Positions 17,337 to 27,800 of a stretch of DNA of 64,000 nucleotides are shown here, in pieces (within the stretch, counting starts at the first letter, position 1; each line of letters starts with the position of its first letter). A program made the translations under genes and the position numbers. Source of the DNA: Brasilonema sp. UFV-L1 (GTDB lineage: Bacteria; Cyanobacteriota; Cyanobacteriia; Cyanobacteriales; Nostocaceae); the NCBI RefSeq assembly GCF_012912105.1, contig NZ_QMEA01000047.1, positions 17,346 through 81,345 on the forward strand, read 5' to 3'. The notes beneath the pieces are model-generated. The model saw only the letters and a program-made list of their open reading frames with translations, made no database searches and was not told the origin of the DNA.

Positions 17337-17403
17337 TTAAAAACAGAAGCGGTAGGACCATTACCTTCAAAATGTGCCTTGAAGGGAAAAAGACCTGCCG
17401 CCT
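17337..17403 (-). terminator. Probable terminator downstream of psaK
   Basis: On the minus strand GCGGCAGG (17401-17394) pairs, allowing a G-T pair, with CCTACCGC (17356-17349). An inner CCTTCAA/TTGAAGG stem supports it, and TTCTGTTTTT follows. The position fits the end of the psaK transcript. Confidence 0.55.
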
Positions 17404-17440
17404 CTTGTGCTTAAAATGTAGTATTTATGTAATCTAAAAC

Positions 17441-17719
17441 CTAGATAATACCGAGATTGGTCAAGCCCAAAACCGCACCAATACCAACAAGGTGACCAGT
17501 ACTCATCGCGGCGAGAAATGCACCAACGCTAGGATTATTAAATATTGAAGGAAAAGGTAGTGGCATTTTAGGACCAACGTGGGGGTAGCGAATCACCCGA
17601 GGAATAATCAAAACAGCTAATATGCAGCTGACAGTGATAATTAGAAATCTGTTGAAGTTAAATTCAGCGCCAGTATTGGGAACGGTAGCTTGAATTGCCA
17701 ATAACACTGATGAAATCAC
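17441..17719 (-). CDS. psaK: Photosystem I subunit PsaK (divergent copy)
   Basis: I place the start at the GTG at 17719, because AGGAGGA lies seven bases upstream and the product then begins (M)[13 protein letters not shown], aligning with the second psaK. The longer frame from an ATG at 17749 would place that ribosome-binding site inside the gene. The 92-residue protein has two transmembrane helices and the conserved loop [12 protein letters not shown], then [19 protein letters not shown]. PsaK is a peripheral PSI antenna subunit in the thylakoid that helps phycobilisome coupling and state transitions. The neighbouring paralogue suggests a constitutive and an inducible copy, but which is which cannot be read. 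Confidence 0.88.
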   Translation of the reverse strand: MISSVLLAIQATVPNTGAEFNFNRFLIITVSCILAVLIIPRVIRYPHVGPKMPLPFPSIFNNPSVGAFLAAMSTGHLVGIGAVLGLTNLGII

Positions 17720-17725
17720 GATTCT

Positions 17726-17733
17726 TCCTCCTC
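17726..17733 (-). promoter_or_regulatory. Shine-Dalgarno site fixing the psaK start
   Basis: GAGGAGGA on the minus strand stands about seven bases before GTG 17719. This supports a GTG start over the upstream in-frame ATG. Confidence 0.75.
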
Positions 17734-17757
17734 GCATGAATAAATTCATTTATCTGT

Positions 17758-17786
17758 GTAGAGACGCGAGATTGGTGCGTCTCTAC
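17758..17786. repeat. Hairpin GTAGAGACGC/GCGTCTCTAC
   Basis: Ten-base perfect arms with a 9-base loop lie between the two psaK genes. AGAGACG palindromes of this kind are a common dispersed repeat; another copy lies after ftsE at 50507-50531. Confidence 0.65.
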
Positions 17787-17928
17787 AGTCATGTTTATCG
17801 TCTGCTAATGAATTAGCAGAATCCTCTTTCTTAGGGAGGTGTTAATCTCTCCCAAGAGTCATAACTAGATAGAGCGAGAAAGAATGTGATGAGGGATACA
17901 GAGATATTGTTGTGGCACGTCTCAAAAT

Positions 17929-18186
17929 TTAGAGTCCACCGATATTTGTCAGCCCCAGAACGATGCCAATCCCGACAATATGCCCAAAACACATAGCACC
18001 AATGAATGCTGGAATAGTTACGGGAAGTATAGGCAGTTTAGGACCGACTTTGGGAGATTTAGTAAAGGATGTCAGTAAAAGAGCTACTAAGCAGCTGACG
18101 CTGATGATGATTCCTATAGTGGGATTCCACTGAGGTGTTGCGGGAACAGTGGTGGCGGCAGCTGCTAGTAAGATTGATGAAATCAA
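17929..18186 (-). CDS. psaK: Photosystem I subunit PsaK
   Basis: The start is a TTG at 18186 with AGGAG eight bases upstream; no ATG lies nearby in frame. The 85-residue product has an N-terminal presequence-like stretch (MISSILLAAAATTVPATPQW), two transmembrane helices, the loop SPKVGPKLPILP and the end GHIVGIGIVLGLTNIGG. It is shorter and closer to the usual PsaK length than the copy at 17441-17719. The two genes are tandem on the minus strand, 209 bp apart, and both start with unusual codons. Confidence 0.88.
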   Translation of the reverse strand: MISSILLAAAATTVPATPQWNPTIGIIISVSCLVALLLTSFTKSPKVGPKLPILPVTIPAFIGAMCFGHIVGIGIVLGLTNIGGL

Positions 18187-18365
18187 GCTTTTTTCTCCTA
18201 AATAAAAACATTGACAACTGGTCAGTCATTAGCATTAAGCTTAGCGAAATGCTGACTGCTGATTGCGTGAACTATAAAAATTATAGAATTTTAAAGGAAA
18301 GAACTTGAAATTGTTTATACAACTTCGGTTTGTTGTAACTATTACTACTCTTATCAAAAATATTT

Positions 18366-18998
18366 ATGCGGATAAAGATTTGCGGTATTACTCAAGCACA
18401 ACAGGGTCAGGCGATCGCCTCTTTTGGAGCAACAGCATTGGGATTTATTTGTGTTCCTGCTTCACCCCGTTATATCAACGCAGGGCAAATTCGGGCAGTC
18501 GTGGAACAACTGCCCGAAAAAATTGACACAATTGGAGTTTTTGCCAATGCTACCACTTCTGAGATTACTCAGACTGTGGTTAATTCTGGTTTAACTGGCG
18601 TTCAACTGCACGGAGATGAATCCCCGGAATTTTGCCAGCAGTTGCGTGAATTGCTACCAAATGTAGAGATTATTAAAGCTCTGAGAATCCGTAGTTTTGA
18701 GGATGTTGAAAAAACGGCAACTTATACTTCAAACGCAGATACGCTGTTACTTGATGCTTACCATCCACAGCAACTAGGTGGCACAGGCACAACTCTAGAC
18801 TGGAAGATGTTACAGCAATTCAGTCCTAGCTGTCCTTGGTTTTTGGCTGGGGGACTGACTCCAGATAATATTTTAGAAGCTTTGACTCAGATTACCCCCA
18901 GTGGCATTGACTTATCAAGTGGTGTAGAACGTGCCCCTGGAGATAAGGATTTAGACAAGGTCGCTAAATTATTTGAGAGGCTGCGTTCAAAGTCGTGA
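18366..18998 (+). CDS. trpF: Phosphoribosylanthranilate isomerase
   Basis: This 210-residue single-domain TIM barrel begins MRIKICGIT with the catalytic Cys7. It carries [19 protein letters not shown], the catalytic Asp region TLLLDAY, and the phosphate-binding LAGGLTPDN and GIDLSSGVE. It converts N-(5-phosphoribosyl)anthranilate to CdRP in tryptophan synthesis, in the cytoplasm. It is a lone gene on the plus strand, divergent from psaK, as is common in cyanobacteria where trp genes are scattered. Confidence 0.95.
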   Translation: MRIKICGITQAQQGQAIASFGATALGFICVPASPRYINAGQIRAVVEQLPEKIDTIGVFANATTSEITQTVVNSGLTGVQLHGDESPEFCQQLRELLPNVEIIKALRIRSFEDVEKTATYTSNADTLLLDAYHPQQLGGTGTTLDWKMLQQFSPSCPWFLAGGLTPDNILEALTQITPSGIDLSSGVERAPGDKDLDKVAKLFERLRSKS

Positions 18999-19060
18999 GT
19001 TGTGATCAACACTCCCACTTATCTGTTGCTTGATAACTGATCACTGATAACTGATAGCTG

Positions 19061-19771
19061 TTAAAAGAACGCTGATTGGTGACGAATTAAGTTGAAGAAT
19101 TCTTCACGAATTTTATGCTCTTCTTGAAACACGCCCAGCATTGCGCTAGTCACAGTCCAGGAACCAGGTTTTTGTACACCTCGCATAACCATGCACATAT
19201 GTGTAGCTTCCATCACAACGGCAACTCCCTGCGGTTCTAGAATTGTCTGAACTGCTTCGGCAATTTGACGAGTGAGTCTTTCTTGCACTTGCAAACGGCG
19301 GGAATACATCTCAACAATGCGGGCAAGTTTACTCAATCCCACAACTTTTTGATTAGGGATATAGGCAACATGAGCTTTGCCCATAAAAGGCAACATATGG
19401 TGTTCGCACATGCTAAAAACATTGATGTCCCGTACTAACACCATCTCATTATGACCTTCATCAAAGATGGCACCGTTGACGATTTCTTCTAAGGATTGGT
19501 TGTAGCCACTGGTGAGAAACCGCATTGCCTCTGCAACTCGCTTGGGTGTTTTCAGCAATCCCTCGCGTTCAGGATCTTCTCCAATCCCCACTAGAAGAGT
19601 TCGTACGGCTTCCGTCATCTGCTCGATCTGCTCCTCTGTTTGCGGGTGCAAATCAGCTTCCCGTCCGTTGTGAGTGTTGCGATCTGGTCTTGTGGTGATG
19701 GTTTCTGTTAAGTCTGAAATGAGAGGAAATTGTTGAGAGCGGTTACTACCGTTGGAACGAGCAATAGTCAT
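19061..19771 (-). CDS. folE: GTP cyclohydrolase I
   Basis: The 236-residue protein has a variable N-terminal ~45 residues and then the FolE core. Key motifs are [31 protein letters not shown] (zinc Cys and His), [20 protein letters not shown] and [13 protein letters not shown] (second zinc Cys). It makes dihydroneopterin triphosphate from GTP, the first step to folate and pterins. The gene follows no obvious operon partner; the SDR gene lies about 110 bp upstream on the same strand and might be co-transcribed. Confidence 0.95.
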   Translation of the reverse strand: MTIARSNGSNRSQQFPLISDLTETITTRPDRNTHNGREADLHPQTEEQIEQMTEAVRTLLVGIGEDPEREGLLKTPKRVAEAMRFLTSGYNQSLEEIVNGAIFDEGHNEMVLVRDINVFSMCEHHMLPFMGKAHVAYIPNQKVVGLSKLARIVEMYSRRLQVQERLTRQIAEAVQTILEPQGVAVVMEATHMCMVMRGVQKPGSWTVTSAMLGVFQEEHKIREEFFNLIRHQSAFF

Positions 19772-19879
19772 GATGTCGAATCTTGGTTAAAGTTTCTGTA
19801 GTTTAAGTAGAGTCATTTCGCCAAATGCCGAGTATTGAAGTGAGAATAACTTTGCACTTCAATCCTCAAAATTCAGCAC

Positions 19880-20605
19880 TTATAAAGCGCCAGCTCTTGG
19901 CGTGATAGTCAACTCATCAATAACTGCTTGTTGTGGTAGCAAGGCAGCATGGAGAATTGACTGAGCAATAATTTCTGGAGTTAGCATTTTTGAGCGGTCA
20001 AAGTTCGCATGAACAGTTTCTGTGTCCCAGAGTTCTGTATTAACCGCACCAGGACAGATAGCAGTAATACGAATACCGTGAGCACGTTCTTCTTGTGCAA
20101 AAGTTTGAGAAAGAGCCATCAAACCAGCTTTGCTGACGCTGTAAGCTCCCCAATCAGGAAATGCTTGTTTTCCCGCTATTGAGGTAATGTTGATAATTGT
20201 GCCTGTGCCGCGCTCTCGCATTCTGGGTAAAATTCCTAAAATGCACTGAAACACGCTGGTGAGATTTAAATCTATCACTCGCTGCCAGTCAGCTAAGGGA
20301 GTTTCACTCAAAGCGGCGGTATAACCCATCCCAGCATTGTTGACTAAAATATCTATGTCTCCAAAGTCAAGAGTGATTGCTTGTATTTTTTCTTGCACTT
20401 GAGTGAGGCAAGCTAAATCGACTTCATAAGCTTTCGCTTCGACCCCTGTATGTGATACAGCTTCACACACTGCCCTCAGCTTATCCACTGAACGACTCAC
20501 CAGGGCAACATCTATCCCAGCCTTCGCAAATGCTAAAGCCGTTGCTTTCCCAATTCCACTACTTGCCCCAGTAATTAGGGCACGTCGTTTCTGCTCAACA
20601 CTCAT
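19880..20605 (-). CDS. Short-chain dehydrogenase/reductase
   Basis: The ATG at 20605 is preferred over the TTG at 20617, because GGGAG lies six bases before it and overlaps the TTG codon region. The 241-residue protein shows the classical SDR layout: Rossmann motif TGASSGIGKA near residue 14, NNAG, the catalytic Ser in INITSIAGK and YSVSK with Tyr and Lys. A PGAVNT segment follows. The substrate is unknown; FabG-like or sepiapterin-reductase-like activity is possible. The location next to folE makes a pterin role tempting but unproven. Confidence 0.85.
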   Translation of the reverse strand: MSVEQKRRALITGASSGIGKATALAFAKAGIDVALVSRSVDKLRAVCEAVSHTGVEAKAYEVDLACLTQVQEKIQAITLDFGDIDILVNNAGMGYTAALSETPLADWQRVIDLNLTSVFQCILGILPRMRERGTGTIINITSIAGKQAFPDWGAYSVSKAGLMALSQTFAQEERAHGIRITAICPGAVNTELWDTETVHANFDRSKMLTPEIIAQSILHAALLPQQAVIDELTITPRAGAL

Positions 20606-21026
20606 GCTATCTCCCAATTTTTTAGCGGTTTGATAACCGCGTCGCTACCCTGTTATATGGTATGAGTCTCGTGATCTTGACAGATTAAATAAATCTAAAA
20701 ATCTCATTAACTTTCTTCGACAACTGCTATGATGCATTGCGAAGAAGATCGTAGCTCATATTGTATATTCCGTAGGGTGACCGTGTATTTGACCCAGGGA
20801 ACCTTGTACTACCCTGAATGTTGATTGACTAGTCATAAGTAAATATCATACAGTCGCGAGTTCATAGTCAAAACATTTATGACTCATGACTCGATGACTC
20901 ATAACTAATAACAAATGACTGATGACTAGAAATAGAAATGGCTATGGAACTTAAAGATTGTTAAAAATCTTTAAGTTCCATAGGAAATTATAGCACTGCC
21001 ACTATACTAATCAAGTTGCTGAAGTT
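20606..21026. other. Gene-free stretch with simple repeats
   Basis: Runs of TGACTCATGACT-like heptamers lie at about 20845-20930. A perfect hairpin follows at 20942-20983. No gene is seen. Confidence 0.6.
20942..20983. repeat. 18-bp perfect hairpin downstream of accA
   Basis: CTATGGAACTTAAAGATT at 20942-20959 pairs with AATCTTTAAGTTCCATAG at 20966-20983 around GTTAAA. It lies 44 bp after the accA stop, so it could be its terminator, but a T-tract is missing. Confidence 0.7.
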
Positions 21027-22010
21027 TCATGAGTGAGAAACTTCAGTGAAAACACCTATTTTCCGGAATTTATCGTAGCGCATTTGGCGTCGTTCAGTAC
21101 TCGTGAAGTTGTTGAGTTCCTCAAGATTGTCCAAGAGAGCTTGTTTGAGAGTGGTGACTGCTGCCAGAGGATCAGAATGAGCACCGCCGATGGGTTCAGG
21201 TAATATTTGGTCGATGATTCCGAAGTTATTCAAATCCTGTGCTGTCATTTTCAAGACAGCGGCAGCTTGAGGGGCTTTGGCAGCATCTTTCCACAAAATA
21301 GCAGCGCAGGCTTCAGGAGTAATGACAGTGTAAACGGCATGTTCAAACATCAAGAGGCGATCGCCAACACTGATACCCAATGCACCTCCAGAAAAAGCTT
21401 CACCAATGACGGCACAGACTATTGGCACATCTAAGCAAAACATTTCACGTAGATTGTATGCAATGGCTTCTCCAGCACCTTGTTGTTCGGCGACGACCGT
21501 GGGTAAAGCTCCTGGCGTGTCGATAAAAGTTAAAATTGGCATGCCAAACCTGTTGGCGTGTTCCATCAACCGCATTGCCTTACGATAGCCACCAGGGGAA
21601 GCCATACCGAAGTTACGGGCAATATTGTCTTTTGTGTCGCGCCCTTTTTGATTACCTAACATAACCACGGGTTGTCCGCCTAAACGAGCCACGCCACCAA
21701 CTAAAGCGGGATCATCAGAACCACAGCGATCGCCGTGCAACTCCATCCATTCGTCACTGATTGCTTGAATATAATCAAGGGTACTGGGGCGGCGGGGATG
21801 ACGAGCGACTTGTAGTCGCTGAGACGGCGACAGACTACTGAAAATTTCTTCACGCAGTTGCATAGCGCGTGCTTCTAGCTGACGAATTTGACCAGAAACA
21901 TCGACGCCATTTTCTTCTGCAAGTTGCCGAATTTGTTCAATTCTAGTTGCCAGTTCTGCGAGCGGCTTTTCAAAATCCAACAGTAGCGGTTTACGCTCAG
22001 TAGTAGCCAT
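21027..22010 (-). CDS. accA: Acetyl-CoA carboxylase carboxyltransferase subunit alpha
   Basis: I chose the ATG at 22010 ([20 protein letters not shown]), the usual start; a longer frame from 22073 begins in non-conserved sequence. The 327-residue protein has the N-terminal coiled segment and then the crotonase-like carboxyltransferase fold: [36 protein letters not shown]-like [10 protein letters not shown] and [12 protein letters not shown]. With AccD it transfers carboxyl from carboxybiotin to acetyl-CoA, giving malonyl-CoA for fatty acids. It lies 100 bp downstream of the acyl-ACP reductase gene, on the same strand. The ado-aar-accA order is conserved in many cyanobacteria and links lipid supply to alkane formation. 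Confidence 0.95.
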   Translation of the reverse strand: MATTERKPLLLDFEKPLAELATRIEQIRQLAEENGVDVSGQIRQLEARAMQLREEIFSSLSPSQRLQVARHPRRPSTLDYIQAISDEWMELHGDRCGSDDPALVGGVARLGGQPVVMLGNQKGRDTKDNIARNFGMASPGGYRKAMRLMEHANRFGMPILTFIDTPGALPTVVAEQQGAGEAIAYNLREMFCLDVPIVCAVIGEAFSGGALGISVGDRLLMFEHAVYTVITPEACAAILWKDAAKAPQAAAVLKMTAQDLNNFGIIDQILPEPIGGAHSDPLAAVTTLKQALLDNLEELNNFTSTERRQMRYDKFRKIGVFTEVSHS

Positions 22011-22110
22011 TTTTTGATGTGACAAGTGAAGAGTGAAAATTGGGATCTGGGTAATGAGAATTTTTATAGTCATAAGTCAGTAGCTCATGACTTATGACTC
22101 ATGACTAAGA

Positions 22111-23130
22111 CTAAACCAACAGTGGTCTAAATCCGTGCTTTTTCGAGACGTTACCGATTTGCTCCATTTTTTCTACAGTAATCCGATTGCGCCCCCAAGA
22201 GAAGTTAGTGTATAACTTCTCAAATTCCAGTAGCATTGATTCTGCAAAACAAGCAAATAACTGGCGTCCGGGAACATCCATATTGACGGTATTCATAATT
22301 TTCCAATCAATATCTAGGGAATGTTCTACAATGCCGCCATTTAGAACATACACACCCGGATGCTGAATTTTGCTTGCTAAGTTTTTTGGATAGCCGCCAT
22401 CAATCAGCAAACAAGGTTGCTTTAACACTTTGGGGTCGATTTCCATCCCTTTTGGCATACTAGCAACCCAAACGACAATATCCGCTTGGGGAAGTGCTTC
22501 TTCCGTAGACAAGATTTTTCCACGCCCCAGTTCGTCTTGCAGCTGCTGTAGTCGTTCTTGGTTACGTGCTATCAGCAAAAGTTCCTTAACATCTGTTTTG
22601 GCATCTAACCAACGACAAACAGCGCTACCAATATCCCCTGTTGCTCCACAAACAGCAACAGTTGCTTTTGATAGTTCAATGCCTACTTGTTTTGACGCTT
22701 TTTCTACTTGTTGGCAAATGATGTATGCCGTATGAGTGTTACCTGTCGTAAAGCGTTCAAACTCTAATTTAATATTGCGGACTTGTTTGAATTGCTCTAA
22801 ATTAAAGTTTTCAAAAATGATTGAAGAAAACCCGCCTAAAGCTGTGATGTTTATCCCGTGCTTTTGAGCGTGAGCCATAGCATTGAGGATTTTGCGTGTT
22901 GCAGCTTTGATGTGACGAGCTGCCAACATTTCTGGCAAAAAGCATGACTCTACATATTGTCCTTCAATTTTTTGCCCGGTAACACTGGTAACTGTAATGT
23001 TATCGGCAATGAAGGGCGGAGCGCTGCACCAAAAATCTAGCCCTTCGTTGGCTAATTCTGGGAAGCCTAATTCTTTGGCTGCCGCTTGCGCGTGTTCTAA
23101 AGTGGTAAGATGTCCGATTAGACCAAACAT
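22111..23130 (-). CDS. aar: Long-chain acyl-[acyl-carrier-protein] reductase
   Basis: The 339-residue protein is full length. Conserved elements are the start [15 protein letters not shown], the NADPH-binding motif [10 protein letters not shown] (residues 161-170), the segment [10 protein letters not shown] and the catalytic Cys294 in RQLFACFAE. The enzyme reduces fatty acyl-ACP to the fatty aldehyde through a thioester on this Cys. The aldehyde is passed to the oxygenase encoded upstream at 23336-24031, giving C15/C17 alkanes for cyanobacterial membranes. The gene lies about 200 bp downstream of ado and 100 bp upstream of accA. Confidence 0.95.
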   Translation of the reverse strand: MFGLIGHLTTLEHAQAAAKELGFPELANEGLDFWCSAPPFIADNITVTSVTGQKIEGQYVESCFLPEMLAARHIKAATRKILNAMAHAQKHGINITALGGFSSIIFENFNLEQFKQVRNIKLEFERFTTGNTHTAYIICQQVEKASKQVGIELSKATVAVCGATGDIGSAVCRWLDAKTDVKELLLIARNQERLQQLQDELGRGKILSTEEALPQADIVVWVASMPKGMEIDPKVLKQPCLLIDGGYPKNLASKIQHPGVYVLNGGIVEHSLDIDWKIMNTVNMDVPGRQLFACFAESMLLEFEKLYTNFSWGRNRITVEKMEQIGNVSKKHGFRPLLV

Positions 23131-23335
23131 GAACGATTTTGTTAAGGGTGTCCTTCGTTAAAAGGGTGGAATAGGCGGGTAAGATACAACTAACCCTTAA
23201 AATACTACATACAAAGTGACGGAGAACCAGAAGCGACTCATACAGGAGTCACGCAGGAAAACAGGGACACGGAGACGTTTTTCTCTCCGAATCCTCTTTG
23301 CTTTCCACGTCGGTGTGTCTTGTTCTCTTCCTTGT

Positions 23336-24031
23336 TTATGCTGCTTTGATTCCGTAGGCAGAAAGACGCATGATGTCGCGAGTGGAAAAACCGATGTTAC
23401 TCAGGGCTTCTCCGTACTGTATCATAAAATCTTCTACTAAAGCTTCCTTTTCCATCGCTAACTTACGGGCATCGTCCGCAACAGAGTTAAGCATTTTCCA
23501 GACAATTGGGAGGTTTTGGCGATTTGCTTGTTCTAATTCAGCTTTGGATTCTTCAAAGTGTTCTTTTAACCATACTTCTCCAAAGTTGAGATGACTATAT
23601 TCATCTTTGACTACACCTTCAGTGATTTTACGAGCAAAATCATCTGCAACTGGGATGTAAATGTTGTATGCGGCGATCGCAAAACATTCAATAATCAAAG
23701 ATTGAATCAGCAAGCAAGTCACGACTTTCCCTTCAGCCGCTGCTTGTTGAAAATTTTGATGCAATTCGGCAAAAAATTCTTGAGCGAACTGCATATCCGG
23801 CGTCACCTGAAGATTGCGTCCACAGGCTTCAAATCCTTTCTTGTGACGGCTTTCCATCTTAGCAAGACGATTGAGTTCATCTTGATGTTCGCTCAGCAGT
23901 TGTGCGAGTTTGATGTAATTTGCATGAGCTTCTTGTTCGCCTTCTATGACAATCGCATTAATGCGGCTGTAGGCGTCTTTGTATATTTCGCTGTGGAAGT
24001 CAATTTCAGATTGATTGACAAGCTGCTGCAT
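23336..24031 (-). CDS. ado: Aldehyde deformylating oxygenase (alkane synthase)
   Basis: The ATG at 24031 has GGGAG about nine bases upstream and gives the family's standard 231 residues; an upstream start would add 33 unlike residues. All six di-iron ligands are present: Glu32, Glu60, His63, Glu115, Glu144 and His147 (motifs [30 protein letters not shown]). This ferritin-like helical enzyme turns Cn fatty aldehydes into Cn-1 alkanes and formate, using O2 and electrons from ferredoxin. It heads the ado-aar-accA cluster. ado and aar start 900 bp apart and could share a transcript. Confidence 0.96.
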   Translation of the reverse strand: MQQLVNQSEIDFHSEIYKDAYSRINAIVIEGEQEAHANYIKLAQLLSEHQDELNRLAKMESRHKKGFEACGRNLQVTPDMQFAQEFFAELHQNFQQAAAEGKVVTCLLIQSLIIECFAIAAYNIYIPVADDFARKITEGVVKDEYSHLNFGEVWLKEHFEESKAELEQANRQNLPIVWKMLNSVADDARKLAMEKEALVEDFMIQYGEALSNIGFSTRDIMRLSAYGIKAA

Positions 24032-24825
24032 GATGCGTTCACTCCCGTGCTGTGAATCATGTGATACCAAAATAAAGTTAACCTCATAAACCGAGGACAA
24101 CATTAACTGTGGTTTAATTTTACTTAACAAGTCTCTATGTTATAGATTAGCTTTTGCTGGCGGCATTAGTTCAAGCTAATTCATCAGGAAAAGCAGGAAA
24201 CGAGGAAACAGACGACAGATGGATAGATGATCAATCCAAAAGCCGAAATGCGTTGCAAGAGCGTGTACGTTGCGCTAGAGCTTTCTCGCGCATACACCTC
24301 CACCACCAGAGGTAACCTTGTGGGTAGCCCAGAATCTACGTTGAAATTTTCCGGCGTCCTAAAAGTTCCATGACTGGGTGCTGTTACTGTCTTGTGACCT
24401 TTAGTTGTGGTCTTGTTGACATCCTTTGCACCTCCTGGAACAGTTCAAGCATGCTTTACCTAAAAATGGCTGTGTTAGTGTCAATTATCGGTATGCCTGG
24501 GAGCGAGGTAAATTTTTACTTGCTTTCGCTAATTCTAGCTTAGTAGCGATCGTTGTTACCGCCTTTGCTAATTATACTTCGGCAGTTGCTGTATACGCCT
24601 TGGTACGGCTGAAATTTCGAGGAAGGCAAGTGCTACTACTTTGCAGTGTTAGCACAAATTCGCGTAATATCAAATCCGTTTGTATCGGAATTATTTCTCC
24701 TTCTTCTCCACGCCAGTCGCCTCTGTCGGGAAACCCTCCTGCAGCGCTGGCTCCTCTGCGTCCTCTCTTGCCTCGTGCGGTTTTTTAATTATTCAGATGC
24801 TACCGGATTTGATATAACAATTCAG
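24032..24825. other. Gene-free stretch with a MITE
   Basis: No protein-like frame is seen; the 120-residue frame at 24426-24788 runs through a repeat element and lacks homology. Near 24240-24300 there is GC-richer palindromic sequence (GCGTGTACG... CGCGCATACAC). The right part is the element at 24667-24815. Confidence 0.55.
24667..24815. mobile_element. 149-bp MITE with ATATCAAATCCG ends
   Basis: ATATCAAATCCG at 24667-24678 is repeated inverted as CGGATTTGATAT at 24804-24815. The interior carries GCCAGTCGCC and GGGAAACCCTCCTGCAGCGC, a core also found in reverse orientation near 3607-3650. There is no reading frame of its own. It is the likely product of transposition in trans. Confidence 0.6.
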
Positions 24826-27800
24826 TTATCTTCGCTCTTTAACCAGTTCAAACTTACCTCCAACAACCTTAACAAGAACAGGTTTAGTTTGACTTTGCCC
24901 CTCTGAATCAAACTGTAAAATCTCTCCAGAAGTTTCGCTAGCTGTAATTTTTACATCTTGGAGTTTTCTTATAACTGTTGAGCGGGAGGCATCAGGAGAC
25001 AAAGCTTTAATCAAAGCCTGAGTTGCATCAAAACTAGCAGCTGTGCGCCAGCTAATCTGTCCTCCCCATTGCTTCGCTGCTGCTTGTGCAAAGTTTTTTG
25101 ATTGTGGTGCTTCCCTAAACCAGGGTATAGCTATAACCATACCTTCAACATCATTACCACCTTTTTGCAAGGTTGTATTGCTATATAAAGCGTCCCCACC
25201 TAACAACATTAGTTTTTGTTTGTTGGAGTTTTTGAATCTAGCATTCCTCTTGGAAACAATTGCAGCAACTTTGATCGCAATAGGAGTGCTTTGTGCGTCT
25301 GGAAATAACACAGCACCCTGTGTCTGGTAGCGATAGAAACTCTTTTCGACTTCTGTTTCTATATCCAATTGTGAATTTGTCAAATCAATCTTTTGAACAA
25401 CTTGACCTTTTATTTCTTCAAATTTATTTGTAAATTCCTCTCTCAAACTACTGCTATGGCTGCTATCAGGATTATAGAAAATAATAACATTGTTGATACC
25501 AAGAGACTTTTTGGCATACACTGCTAACTTCTCTCCAATAACAGCGTCAGAAGGTACTGTCCGAAAGAAAACACCATTGTCTTTGTTATTCAACAATTTA
25601 CTGGTACTAGTAGGAGAGATAATGGCTAAGTTAGCTTTTTTGTATGTATCTAATGCCGCTTTGGTAGCATCGCTAGTATTATGTCCAATCACTGCTAGTA
25701 CAGCTTTGTCTTTCACCAATTCCTCAGCCACTTTTTGAGCTGTATCTGGTTTATTATCATCACTGGCGATCGCAATTTCCAATAATCGACTATTTAATCC
25801 GCTTTTCTCATTAAACTGATTTTGTGCCTGAGCCACACCTCGCAATATTTCTTGAGCCATGTTTGTGTTGTCTGCTGGCACAACCACTGCTAGCGTGAAA
25901 GGATTACCCTGTTGCTTGGCACGGGCATTGTTGTAGTAAATCAGTACTTCTGGATCACTGCGATTAGCGGTTGTAGCTGTTTTAAAATATCCTGCCGCAT
26001 CAAAGTATTTGCCTTGTTGAAAAGCTTGAATACTCTGTTCTCGAGCAGAGTTTTTCAGCTTAGGGAAAAAGGTGCATTCACCACGACTAATCTTTTTTTC
26101 ATCTGGTTTGCAACCAACATCAAATACCTTCTGTTGATCTACAGAATATCGCGGTGACACCTGATAAACACTAATACCAACAAGGGATAATATTCCTGTT
26201 GCTACCGCTATTGCAGCTATAGGAAATAATTGACTGTAAGACTTGTGGCTGTACTGACTACTATTACCTATCCTAGCCAATGCTCTGTTAGAGACAGTAG
26301 TTGAAATTGCGGATAAAAAGTTACTTTGTGGATTTCTTGTTGTAGATTCTGTTTCCCCTAAAATAATTTCTTGCAGTTTCTCCAATGCGATTGGGCTTTC
26401 ATTGTCAATTTCCAAAATTTGCTTAAACTGCTCCTTTGCCTGTGTTAAATCTTGTTGCGCAAGCAAATTTTCTCCGTAAGTAGCAAGCGCACACAACAAT
26501 CCATCTTTATAGCGTGCGGGATCAGCTTGGTAGACTCGTGTATATAGTTTTACGGCTTTGTCGAACTCATCTATCTCAAAGTACCCTTGAGCTAAAGCCA
26601 CAACTGTACTGAAGTGATTGGGATTGAGCTTCAAAATCTGCTCATAAACAGCTAGTGCATTTTGTGTTTTGCCCTGTTCATACAATAGTCTTGCTTCTTG
26701 CAAGAGGAAATTAACTTTTTCTTCCTCTAAGTTCTGTAGTTGCCATATTACCTGCCGCAGAGGGTAACGTTTGACTAACCAACGGCGGATTAATTCAACT
26801 TTGACTTTATGTCCTGTACTGTCCAAAAAACCGTCTTTGGTTAACTGTTCTAGCGCTTGAACTAGTTGTTCTGTTTGGATAACTCCATAGCTTTTAAGCA
26901 GCATTAATGCTTCTTCTGAATCCTGCTGATCTAGCGCCGCTTTTTCTTGAGTCTGCGCCACAGCTGAAAACACTACCTGTTCTGGGATAGACAGTCCGTT
27001 CCAAAACCATGCCAGCCCCGCCTCGGCAAGCTCAATTGCTTTATTTACAATGCCCTCAACATCTTTGCGGTTGATACTCCAGTTTTGTAGTTCTCGCGCT
27101 CTTCCAAAAAGAGCAAAGCAAATGACTTGTGTAAAGTATGGATGTCCTGCAGACAGTTCTAAAATTGCTCGTATCGCATCTGGCTCGTATTCGAGCACAC
27201 CTTGAGCGAGTTTAGTAATTAGCCGTTTAGCACTTGGCTCATCAAGCAAACCTATTTCTTGGATAGGTGCTTCCTTAAATACTTCAAGTATAGTTGGCAG
27301 TTCTTCTGGTTTCTGTCCTACAAGTAGAATGATAAAGAGATTATTTGGTAAAGTGATATTGCGTAGATAAGGGAAAATATTTTTAACTAATGACTTAGAT
27401 TCTTCTGTTGTTAAACTATCAAATTCATCTAGTAATAATACTAGTTTCTTGTCTTGTAATTCTTTAAAAACTTGAGGTAAAAATTGGCTAGAAAAAATAT
27501 ATGGTTCTGTTTCTAAATCTGTAGTTAAAGGTAGCTTTATATTATCTTCATCTAGTTCAAGGTAGTCTAATATCTCTGTCGCGAGTGCCACTAAGATATT
27601 ACTGAGAGATTTACCACTTTGGTCTTGTAAATCGAAGGGAACAAAGACAAAGCTATCTGGTGCAACAAAGTTAGGAATATTACGAAGTACAGAGGACTTG
27701 CCAATGCGTCGTTGACCGTGTAACAAGATAACCTTGACATTTTGTCTTAGGTTGTCTTCAATAAAACCGAACAGAGCTTCTCGTCCAAATATCAATTCCG

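Noticed and set aside
24426..24788. 120-codon plus-strand frame after ado
   Set aside because: It crosses the MITE at 24667-24815; no homology is recognised.
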